Positions 1 through 6,325 of a DNA stretch of 6,601 nucleotides are shown one piece after another. Every line of letters starts with the position of its first letter. Position 1 is the first letter of the stretch. The notes below the pieces were generated by a model that did not search any database, was not told the origin of the DNA, and saw only the letters and a list, made by a program, of their open reading frames with translations. The stretch comes from Chloroflexia bacterium (GTDB taxonomy: Bacteria > Chloroflexota > Chloroflexia > Thermomicrobiales > UBA6265), in NCBI GenBank assembly GCA_013696265.1, contig JACCYX010000190.1:1-6601 (forward strand), read 5' to 3'. The position numbers and the translations under genes are program-made.

Positions 1-2
1 TG

Positions 3-785
3 CGCGCCACCGGTGACTACCTGACGACCGCCGAGGGGTTCGACTTCGTGCTGGAACGCCTGCACCGGCGCCGCCCGGACGTGCTCTTCGAGCATTGCGA
101 CAACGGCATGGGGTTGCCGACCTTCAAGATGGTGGCCCAGAACGTGACTTCGATCGGCCCCGACGCGGTCGGCTCGCAGTACGAGCGGGTGGGAACCTGG
201 CGAATTTCCCGCGTGCTGCCGCCGCGCTACCTCGACCATTACGTCTGCGAGCGGCTGGCGCCGGGCATTCCCTACACCGCGCCGTTCGGCGATTACGAGT
301 ACCGCAGCCAGATTTTCGGCGGGCCGATGATCCTCATGACCGACATCATGGCCCTTGAAGAGGGTTCGGACGACTGGAACGCCCTTGTGCAAACGATCGA
401 CCTCGTCAAGCGTATCCGGCGGCGCGTGGTCGAGGGCAAGGTGCTGCACCTGCTCGAACCGCAACCGGTCGAGCGCGTTGGCAACGGCTGGGACGGCTGG
501 GACGCGATCGGCTCGTATCACGAGCAGTCCGATACAGCGGTGATCCTCGCCTTCCGGCTCGGCGGCGACGTGGACGAGCGGACGGTCCCGCTACACGGTC
601 TGAACCCCGATTCCCGTTACCGGATTTCGTTCGAGGATCGGCCGGATGCGTTCGAGCGGTCGGGCCTGGACCTGATGGACGCGGGCATTGAGCTTGCCCT
701 GCCCGGTCCCGGCCAGCCTCGGATCGTCGATGGGCTCGGTTTCGTCCGCGCCTCGGAAGTGATCCACCTGAAGGCCGTGTCTTGA
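3..785 (+). CDS. GH36-like glycoside hydrolase, C-terminal part (5' end outside window)
   Basis: The reading frame is open from the first full codon at base 3 to the TGA at 783-785, so the gene starts upstream of the window; about 260 residues are visible. Seen: a segment around 115-240 with FEHCDNGMG, then TSIGPDAVGS, then a Pro-Pro-Arg-Tyr stretch. These match in order the late barrel of clan GH-D enzymes (Glu-x-Cys-x-Gly-Gly-like strand, then the strand bearing the acid/base aspartate). By that analogy the GAC at 162-164 (GPDA) would encode the general acid/base. The last ~90 residues (VILAFRLGG, LNPDSRYRI, SGLDLMDAGIEL, ASEV) look like the C-terminal beta-sandwich of these enzymes. The nucleophile region is outside the window, so activity cannot be judged. 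It shares its layout with the downstream GH36 gene but is clearly divergent from it. Likely a retaining alpha-galactosidase or related glycosidase; the exact substrate is unknown. Confidence 0.75.
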   Translation, partial: RATGDYLTTAEGFDFVLERLHRRRPDVLFEHCDNGMGLPTFKMVAQNVTSIGPDAVGSQYERVGTWRISRVLPPRYLDHYVCERLAPGIPYTAPFGDYEYRSQIFGGPMILMTDIMALEEGSDDWNALVQTIDLVKRIRRRVVEGKVLHLLEPQPVERVGNGWDGWDAIGSYHEQSDTAVILAFRLGGDVDERTVPLHGLNPDSRYRISFEDRPDAFERSGLDLMDAGIELALPGPGQPRIVDGLGFVRASEVIHLKAVS

Positions 786-838
786 AGATCGGGAGGTTTG
801 GCTAACGCATGGTTCCCGGTTACCCGCTTCTCCCCGGC

Positions 839-984
839 TGTCATGTCGAGCGTTAGCGAGACATCCCTGCGTGCAGCGAAGCGATAGCGCTCGACGGCGT
901 AGCCGGCGCTCGTGGTCTCGTTGCACCGAGTTGGCCTTTGGCCAATGCGCTTCGCGCAGGGATTCCTCCTTCGTCGGAATGACG
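839..984. repeat. Imperfect palindromic intergenic repeat (REP/MITE-like)
   Basis: The two ends are imperfect inverted copies. The left arm begins at 840 with GTCATGTCGAGCG and contains ATCCCTGCG at 863-871. The right arm, read on the minus strand from 983, begins GTCATTCCGACG and contains ATCCCTGCG as well. Nested inside are GTGCAGCGA (871-879) against TCGTTGCAC, a CGGC-GTA-GCCG hairpin near 895-905, and a perfect TTGGCC-TTT-GGCCAA hairpin at 931-945. No transposase is present. Such GTCATTCCGA...GGAATC palindromes are a common kind of dispersed non-coding repeat in bacterial genomes; that this one is multicopy is inference. It fills most of the 786-1029 gap. An open frame runs through it into the GH36 gene, but it has repeat character rather than protein character. 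It may form an RNA hairpin between the two glycosidase genes. Confidence 0.65.
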
Positions 985-1029
985 GTTTTGGGAAATACGG
1001 ATGTATACGAAACGTCGCTTGGCGCAGCA

Positions 1030-3195
1030 ATGGGGGCATCACTTGTGACGATATTGGACAAGAACACCGCGAATGTGGGATGCGCCTATGCGAACACTGG
1101 CAACAACGAGTGGAGCATCGGCAACGACCACATCAGCATGACGTTCAGGGCCGACGATGGGCGATCATTCCGCCTGTCGAACCTGGAACTTACGGGATCA
1201 CGTAAATGGCCATGCGCGGCCGATGCACTGCCATTCCATCTAACAGTGGCGGGATCCTCAATCGCACAGGGTGATCTTCAGGTCTCCAGGAGCCGGGCCC
1301 GGGTGGAGGGATCCGCTGTCCGGCTCGAAATCATGCTTCAGCATGCGGATGGCCTGACAATCACCCTCCAATTGGAGTGTCACGAAGGACAAGCGATCAT
1401 CCGGCAGTGGCTGGAGGTCACGCCCGCGGCAACCGTCACCGTCGATCGGGTCGAGCCCGCCCGGCTGTCGGTTGTGGGCCAGGACCTAACCGTCGCCCAC
1501 ACCGTCTCCGGTGTGCAGCGGCAGGGCGGCTGGCGACCGGACAATGGCGCGTACCGGTCGTTCCGTGTGGAACACCAGTCGCTCGAATCACCGGTCCGCC
1601 GCGAATCCGGCTTGCGCTCGACCTGGGACGAGATGCCCTGGCTGACCCTGATCGGCGACGATGCGTCCACCGGTGGACTCCTCCTCGCCCTCGAGTACGG
1701 CGGGCGGTGGGTACTCGACGCCAGCCGCGGAGACGCGGGCGAGTCAGTTGTCGCAGGGTTCGCGCCGGCCGGGATCGCGCCCGAGGTCGAGGCTGGCGAA
1801 ACCTGGACCTCCCCTTCCGCCTGGATCGGCGTGTTCCCTGGCGACCTCGATTCCGCCGCCGCGGTCATGCACCAGTACCTGCGTGAGGCCGTGCTGCCGA
1901 AGACTGACGACCAGTTTCCCTGGGTGCAGTACAACACCTGGTTCTCCTGGTATTGCGAACTCGATGCCGAAAACCTTCTCGCCGAGGCCGACCTCGCGGC
2001 CGGGCTGGGCGCCGAGGTCTTTTATGTCGATGCCGGGTGGTGGGTCGGCAATCCCGTTCGTCGCGACCGCTTTTCGTCCGGTCTCGGCAACTGGGTCGAG
2101 AACCGGGACAAGTTTCCCGGCGGGCTGAAGGCGTTCGCCGACGGCATCCGGTCGAAAGGCATGCACTTCGGCCTCTGGGTCGAGCCGGAGCGGGTCGACC
2201 TGCGGACGGTGACAACCGGCACCTGGCGAGCGGAGTGGATTGCCCGCGAGAGCGAGGGCCGCTACATCCGCTGCGACTGGCCCTCGGATACGGAGACGGC
2301 CTGGCTCTGTTTCGGGCGCCCGGAAACCCAGGAGTGGGCAACCGAGTGGATCGGGGCACTGGTTGAGGACCTTGGCATCCGCTGGCTGAAGTGGGACAGC
2401 AACTACTGGGGCGTTTGCACCAGCCCCGACCACGAACACGGCGTGGGAGATGCCGAAGCGGCCCAGCTCGCGGGTGTACAGGTCGTGATGGCACGGCTGC
2501 GGGAACGGTTCCCGGACCTGGTGATCGAGAACTGCGCCGGTGGCGCGACCCGGATGGACTTCGCCCTCGCCCGGCAGACCCCGGTGGCCTGGCTCAACGA
2601 CGCCAGCGAGCCGTCTCACCGCTCACGCTTCCACAACGCGGGCGCCAGCTACCTTTTTCCACCGGAGATGCTCAACGCCTGGATCACGGAATCCGAACAC
2701 GAGAATGTCAATGGCCAGGACCAGACGGACGAGGTCTGGCGATCGGTGATCCGAAGCCGGATGATCGGCGCGATCGGCTTTTCGTGCAAGCTGGCAACGT
2801 GGAGCGACCGCACGCGGGAGATCGCGCGCGAGGAGGTCGAGCGGTACAAGAGCGAGTTGCGGCCGATCCTGAAATCCGGTTCATTCCATCACCTCCGGCC
2901 GCAACCGGAGATCCCGTCGGCGCGGTTGCCGACGCCCGATGTTTGGGAGGCGTACCAGGTCGCCGCCGCCGACGGCTCCCGGCACGTCATCCTCGGGTTC
3001 CGCAACCTCTACCCCGGCGGGGCGTCGACCGTCCATCCGGCCTTGATCGAAGCCGGGGCCACGTATGAGGTGACCGCCGATGAGGGCCCGCCGGCACGGC
3101 GATCCGGCACGGATTTCCTGGCGAAGGGACTCGCCCTCGATTGCCCGTTGCTGGCCTCGACCTGGGTGACGATCCAGCGCGTGAATGACCAATGA
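1030..3195 (+). CDS. GH36 family alpha-galactosidase-type glycoside hydrolase
   Basis: From ATG 1030 this encodes 721 residues, the usual length of full GH36 enzymes. Domain order: N-terminal beta-sandwich (~1-290), TIM barrel (~292-607), C-terminal beta-sandwich (~617-721). Barrel motifs in order: WVQYNTWFSWY (298-308), FYVDAGWW (331-338), GNWVENRDKFPGGL (353-366), FGLWVEPE (380-387), WLKWDSN (452-458), VIENCAGG (498-505), WLNDASEP (521-528). By family analogy D456 (codon 2395) is the nucleophile and D524 (codon 2599) the acid/base; their 68-residue spacing fits GH36 retaining alpha-galactosidases. No signal peptide is evident, so the enzyme is probably cytoplasmic. The frame is open back to GTG 871, but that extension lies in the palindromic repeat and reads Arg/Ser-rich, so I reject it. 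ATG 979 overlaps the repeat's end; 1030 has only a weak ribosome site, and GTG 1045 is possible. The stop overlaps the next gene's start. Substrate (galactosides or another alpha-glycoside) is not certain. Confidence 0.9.
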   Translation: MGASLVTILDKNTANVGCAYANTGNNEWSIGNDHISMTFRADDGRSFRLSNLELTGSRKWPCAADALPFHLTVAGSSIAQGDLQVSRSRARVEGSAVRLEIMLQHADGLTITLQLECHEGQAIIRQWLEVTPAATVTVDRVEPARLSVVGQDLTVAHTVSGVQRQGGWRPDNGAYRSFRVEHQSLESPVRRESGLRSTWDEMPWLTLIGDDASTGGLLLALEYGGRWVLDASRGDAGESVVAGFAPAGIAPEVEAGETWTSPSAWIGVFPGDLDSAAAVMHQYLREAVLPKTDDQFPWVQYNTWFSWYCELDAENLLAEADLAAGLGAEVFYVDAGWWVGNPVRRDRFSSGLGNWVENRDKFPGGLKAFADGIRSKGMHFGLWVEPERVDLRTVTTGTWRAEWIARESEGRYIRCDWPSDTETAWLCFGRPETQEWATEWIGALVEDLGIRWLKWDSNYWGVCTSPDHEHGVGDAEAAQLAGVQVVMARLRERFPDLVIENCAGGATRMDFALARQTPVAWLNDASEPSHRSRFHNAGASYLFPPEMLNAWITESEHENVNGQDQTDEVWRSVIRSRMIGAIGFSCKLATWSDRTREIAREEVERYKSELRPILKSGSFHHLRPQPEIPSARLPTPDVWEAYQVAAADGSRHVILGFRNLYPGGASTVHPALIEAGATYEVTADEGPPARRSGTDFLAKGLALDCPLLASTWVTIQRVNDQ

Positions 3196-4175
3196 CGGTG
3201 CGGTTCAGCGATGCCTGGCATCTGCATGGGCTCCAGGCGCTGGTGCTGGAGAACGCCCGCCTGCGCGTAACCGTGCTTCCTGAACTCGGCGGCAAGATCT
3301 GGTCGATCGTCTCGAAGCCGCACGACCGGGAGATGCTCTGGCACCATCCCCGGATGCCGCCGCGCCGCGCCCACTACGGGGCGACGTACGACAACTGGTT
3401 CTGTGGCGGCTGGGACGAGGTCTTTCCCAACGACTTCCCGGTTGAGATCGACGGCGAGCCCTATCCCGATCACGGCGAAGTCTGGTCGCTGCCGGCGACG
3501 TGGCGGGTGGTCGAATCGTCCGACGAGGCGGTTTCGGTCGCGCTGGAACACCAGGGTATCGCCCTGCCGACCCGCTTCCGGAAGGTGCTCACGCTCAGGC
3601 GCGACGAGCCCGTGTTGCTGCTGGGCTACGAGATCGCCAACGATGGGCCGACGCCGCTCGATGTGCATTGGAAATCGCACCCCGCGTTGCCGGTCACGCC
3701 CGGCGCCCGTCTGCACCTCCCGATCCGGCGGGTCGTTGACGACGAAGATTTCGGCGAAGTCTTCGCGGAGCGCGAATTCGCGTGGCCCAACGCGCCGCGG
3801 ACCGATGGGAGTACGCTCGACCTGCGGCACCTGCCCGATCCCGATTCCGGGACGGCACAGTTCTACTACGGAGTGGATCTAGAAGCGGGACTCGCCGCGA
3901 TCAGCTATCCCGAAGGAATCGGTTTCGGCCTGACCTTCGATCCCACGTTGCTCAACTCAATCTGGGTCTTCGGCTCGTTCGGCGGCTGGCGCGGCCTGAA
4001 CACGGTGATCCTCGAACCCTGCACCGGGTATCTCGCGAACCTGGAAGCGGCGATCGCCAACGGCTCCATGCTGACGCTGGCGCCGCACTCCACGGTGTCG
4101 ACGGCCATGACGGCCACGGTCCTGGACAGCGAGGCCAGGATCGCCGCCTTCGAAGGGGGCGGCGGGATGCGGTAA
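3192..4175 (+). CDS. Galactose-mutarotase-fold (aldose 1-epimerase-like) protein
   Basis: The 327-residue product starts at an ATG that overlaps the stop of the GH36 gene (ATGA, 3192-3195), which suggests translational coupling. Near the N-terminus VLENARLRVTVLPELGGKIWS (19-39) is the strand pattern of galactose-mutarotase-like proteins, followed by GGWDEVFPN (72-80) and DHGEVWSLP (93-101). Further on are HWKSHPAL (159-166) and VILEPCTGY (272-280). By analogy with aldose 1-epimerases, H94, H163 (or H159) and E275 are candidate catalytic residues of the sugar-binding cleft; this assignment is inference. It belongs to the divergent group often annotated as DUF5107/DUF4432-type or aldose epimerase family proteins rather than classical GalM. 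No signal peptide or membrane segment is seen. Next to an alpha-galactosidase-type enzyme, a plausible role is interconverting the anomers of the released sugar, but members of this fold also act in other sugar modifications. Confidence 0.8.
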   Translation: MTVRFSDAWHLHGLQALVLENARLRVTVLPELGGKIWSIVSKPHDREMLWHHPRMPPRRAHYGATYDNWFCGGWDEVFPNDFPVEIDGEPYPDHGEVWSLPATWRVVESSDEAVSVALEHQGIALPTRFRKVLTLRRDEPVLLLGYEIANDGPTPLDVHWKSHPALPVTPGARLHLPIRRVVDDEDFGEVFAEREFAWPNAPRTDGSTLDLRHLPDPDSGTAQFYYGVDLEAGLAAISYPEGIGFGLTFDPTLLNSIWVFGSFGGWRGLNTVILEPCTGYLANLEAAIANGSMLTLAPHSTVSTAMTATVLDSEARIAAFEGGGGMR

Positions 4176-4258
4176 GCAGCCGGTTCGACCGGGGTCTGGC
4201 GGGTTTTACACGACGCGGCCTGGCACACCCGAATGTTTCCCCCGATACGGATTCCGGC

Positions 4259-5521
4259 TCACCGTAACGTGACGTGGAGCACCGCCGTGGTGACAATGAG
4301 GGTAACGGGCACGACCGCCAGGCTCACCCTCAGGTAATCGCGGGTCGTGATGCGCACCCCGGCGCGGCGGCAGAGGGTGAGCCAGAGGATTGTGGCCAGC
4401 GACCCGTAGGTTGTCAGCGCGGGTCCGATGTTTGCCCCCACCAGCGAACCGTAGGTGAGCAGTTCGCGCGCCGCGCCGGGCGCCCGCTCGATGACGCCCA
4501 GCGAGAGCAGCGTCATCGGCACGTTGTTGACCACATTGCTGCCCAGCGCGTTGAGGCCGGCCGCGAGGGCCAGGGCGGCCGCGTCGTTCGCGGGCAGCGG
4601 GACTGTGCGGTCATCGAGCCAGGCACGGTCGAACCCGGCGACCACGATCGTCATGCCGATCAGGAAGAGGAACACCGGCGGCGAAAGATCGCGCCAGATT
4701 TCGGCCACGGTGAGCCGGCGTCGCGTCGCCGCCCCCAACGCCAGCGCCGCGCTCCCGCTGATCGACGCCCACCACAGCGGGTAGCCAAGGCCGCCGAGGA
4801 CAACCAGGGTGACCAGCGTGAGTGCCAGCACGATCCCGCAGAACGCGGTCCACGGCGTGGCGACACTGACCGGCGCGAGATCGGGCAGGGGTGGGCCGAA
4901 GCGCCGGGGTATCCGCTTCCCGAAGAGCCAGAACAGCATCCCGAGGCAGGAAATCGCGGCGACCAGGTTCGGCCACCACATCGTCGCCGCGAAGTCGCGG
5001 AACTCGATACCCAAACCGTCGTACACGAGCAAATTGGTGAGATTGCTGACGGGCAGGGCGAGGGAAACCACATTGGCGACAAAGACGGTGGCGAAGAGGA
5101 AGGGGACGGGATCGATGTTGCGGCGCGCGGTAAGGGCCAGCACGATTGGGGTGAGGAGGATGACGGTCACATCGAGCGAGAGGAACGTGGTGACGAACGC
5201 ACCGAAGAGATAGAGGAAGAGAAAGAGGAGCCGGCCGTTGCCGCCCGACCACTGGGCGCAGAGATCGGCGATGATGTCGAAGAGCCGAGCCCGTTCGATG
5301 ATGCCGGTCAGCGCCAGCATCCCGAGCAGGAAGAGCAGGACATCGCCGGTTTCGAGGATCAGCGAGGGCACTTCGGCGGGCGCGACGGCTCCGGCGAGCA
5401 GGGTGGCGACCGCCCCAGCGAGGGCGTACCAGCCCTCGGCCAGGTGTCCGGGCCGCAGCAGCATGAGTCCGAGCGTGACCAGGACGATCACGAGCACCGC
5501 GATGGAGGTTGGCGTGATCAC
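4259..5521 (-). CDS. ArsB/NhaD/SLC13 superfamily permease
   Basis: A 420-residue, strongly hydrophobic inner-membrane protein with about 11-13 predicted membrane segments (for example ~5-22, 30-47, 58-76, 98-131, 141-160, 182-201, 225-264, 282-298, 325-345, 357-383, 398-417). The two-fold layout of the ion transporter superfamily is visible: TFLSLDVTVILLTPIV (112-127) and SNLTNLLV (159-166) in the first half; GSNVVNNVPMTLL (327-339) and GANIGPALTTYGSLATILW (362-380) in the second. The last motif closely resembles the arsenite-pump (ArsB) signature, and the length is close to ArsB (~430). However, SLD stands where ArsB proteins usually have AND, and no arsR, arsC or arsA is nearby, so arsenite export is not established; Na+/H+ antiport or dicarboxylate/sulfate transport remain options. 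The start is GTG (5519-5521 on the minus strand), with no strong ribosome site. It converges with the sugar genes and lies 92 bp downstream of the CRISPR array in the same transcriptional direction. Confidence 0.85.
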   Translation of the reverse strand: MITPTSIAVLVIVLVTLGLMLLRPGHLAEGWYALAGAVATLLAGAVAPAEVPSLILETGDVLLFLLGMLALTGIIERARLFDIIADLCAQWSGGNGRLLFLFLYLFGAFVTTFLSLDVTVILLTPIVLALTARRNIDPVPFLFATVFVANVVSLALPVSNLTNLLVYDGLGIEFRDFAATMWWPNLVAAISCLGMLFWLFGKRIPRRFGPPLPDLAPVSVATPWTAFCGIVLALTLVTLVVLGGLGYPLWWASISGSAALALGAATRRRLTVAEIWRDLSPPVFLFLIGMTIVVAGFDRAWLDDRTVPLPANDAAALALAAGLNALGSNVVNNVPMTLLSLGVIERAPGAARELLTYGSLVGANIGPALTTYGSLATILWLTLCRRAGVRITTRDYLRVSLAVVPVTLIVTTAVLHVTLR

Positions 5522-5613
5522 GCTGGCGGCAGCTCGCTCAAGGTCAGACCCACCGGAAACGATCGCACCGGCACCGTTGCGGTGTCAGCATACCCCGCCG
5601 GGCGTCTCAACCA

Positions 5614-5650
5614 GTTCAAGCCGCACCCCATTTCGGAGGCAGGGTGTGAC
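5614..5650 (-). repeat. Degenerate terminal CRISPR repeat (leader-distal)
   Basis: This 37-nt stretch aligns to the repeat with about six substitutions plus one compensating gap in each sequence. CACCCCAT and CAGGGTG are kept, so the outer CACCC/GGGTG stem survives while the handle end is altered. It sits exactly 36 nt from the first intact repeat, the same as the spacer length, so it is in phase with the array. Decayed repeats are usual at the end away from the leader, which supports a leader on the right. Confidence 0.85.
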
Positions 5651-6013
5651 CTCGGCCGGGAGATCAAGGAGTTCCTTCCGGTACGTGTTTCAATCCTCAC
5701 CCCATCCGAAGACAGGGTGCGACGCCGACGGCCAGCCGATCATCCTGGGCCATCACAGTGTTTCAATCCTCACCCCATCCGAAGACAGGGTGCGACCTTG
5801 GTGAGCACCCGCCCGGCCAGCGAAAGCAAGATGTTTCAATCCTCACCCCACCCGAAGACAGGGTGCGACGCAAGCGACGTCGGCATGCGGCTCACAATCG
5901 CCTTGTTTCAATCCTCACCCCATCCGAGGACAGGGTGCGACCCGGGCCGGACATCGTGTCTGGCCCCACCCGAAAGGTTTCAATCCTCACCCCATCCGAA
6001 GACAGGGTGCGAC
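5614..6013 (-). CRISPR. CRISPR array: five intact plus one degenerate 37-nt repeat, five spacers
   Basis: Intact 37-nt repeats lie at 5687-5723, 5760-5796, 5833-5869, 5905-5941 and 5977-6013; a degenerate one is at 5614-5650. Spacers are 5651-5686, 5724-5759, 5797-5832 (36 nt each), 5870-5904 and 5942-5976 (35 nt each), all different. Three repeats are identical; the third differs at 5851 (T to C) and the fourth at 5928 (A to G). Read on the minus strand the repeat starts GTCG, has a 9-bp stem (arms CACCCTGTC and GATGGGGTG) closed by TTCG, and ends in ATTGAAAC, the 8-nt 5' handle typical of type I and type III crRNAs processed by Cas6. That handle, orientation-specific G-U pairs and the degenerate left repeat all put the leader on the right and transcription on the minus strand. 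No cas gene lies in the window, so the subtype is open and processing must rely on proteins encoded elsewhere, if it occurs. Confidence 0.97.
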
Positions 6014-6110
6014 AGCGCATTTTCGCCGGTTTTCCTCCGTTTGCTGTCGTTTCCCGCCGCGCCAGGAGCCAGAATCAACCGCCACCGATCAGGAGACATC
6101 GCGTGATGGT
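6014..6110 (-). promoter_or_regulatory. Putative CRISPR leader
   Basis: This is the sequence flanking the intact end of the array. On the minus strand the ~65 nt next to the first repeat are purine-rich, with GGGAAACGAC, AAACGGAGGAAAACC and GCGAAAATGCGCT directly before the repeat. Array polarity requires the leader here. I see no clear -35/-10 pair, so the promoter position and the outer boundary (given as roughly 100 bp) are guesses. Confidence 0.5.
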
Positions 6111-6325
6111 TCCCATTTTGCGCGAACCCCCTGGCTGGGTCAACCACCACTGGTGGTCCGCGCGGCCGATTTCGACAGTCGCCACGCATCCGTCGTGGCC
6201 ACCCTCCTTGGACAGGCTGCATGTATGATGGCAGTGCGTGCCAGCCTCTCCCGGTCCGCCTGATTGTCCCTCGCCCGCGACATCGATCCCCCGTATCGGT
6301 TTCCCCACCCCCTCCGAGCCGCCGC
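6111..6325 (+). other. Non-coding region upstream of ABC exporter gene, with two inverted repeats
   Basis: No convincing gene is seen between the CRISPR leader and the ABC exporter start. Two short perfect inverted repeats occur: ACCACC-ACT-GGTGGT at 6143-6157, and GCCACG at 6181-6186 pairing with CGTGGC at 6194-6199 across a 7-nt loop. They could be operators or RNA hairpins; nothing decides this. TATGAT at 6224-6229 is an acceptable -10 hexamer for the plus strand, but no -35 element is found at the usual distance. If it is used, the transcript would have a 5' leader of about 90 nt. Confidence 0.35.

Noticed and set aside
591..1067. Minus-strand frames of 158 and 141 codons across the 785-1030 gap
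   Set aside because: They cover the palindromic repeat and the antisense of the first gene's end, and show no family pattern.
1744..2619. A 291-codon minus-strand frame inside the GH36 gene
   Set aside because: It is a high-GC shadow opposite well-conserved GH36 motifs. The 273-codon minus-strand frame at 3009-3830 is dismissed for the same reason.
4180..4207. Possible terminator: CCGGT-TCG-ACCGG hairpin followed by TTTT
   Set aside because: The stem is only 5 bp and the T-run begins 11 nt after it, so it does not have the form of an intrinsic terminator.
5541..5577. A possible seventh, even more degenerate repeat one unit further left
   Set aside because: Only a short stretch around CCCACCGGAAAC resembles the repeat, and the rest does not align; similarity is at chance level.
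5687..6013. Assignment of the array to type I-C because the repeat begins GTCGC and ends GGATTGAAAC
   Set aside because: Type I-C repeats are usually 32 nt; this one is 37 nt and the handle is shared by several subtypes, so the subtype cannot be set without cas genes.
4274..6106. A 610-codon open frame on the plus strand opposite the permease and running through the CRISPR array
   Set aside because: It is antisense to a clear membrane protein, is rich in Arg, Gly, Glu and Gln as expected for a shadow of hydrophobic GC-rich codons, and continues into CRISPR repeats.
5758..6228. Plus-strand frame encoding repeated peptides such as FQSSPHPKTGCD and VSILTPSEDRVR
   Set aside because: The repeated peptides are translations of the CRISPR repeat in two frames; this is a well-known annotation artefact.
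6208..6229. TTGGAC and TATGAT as a -35/-10 promoter pair for the ABC exporter gene
   Set aside because: The hexamers are only 10 bp apart, too close for a sigma-70 type promoter; TATGAT alone is kept as a weak candidate.
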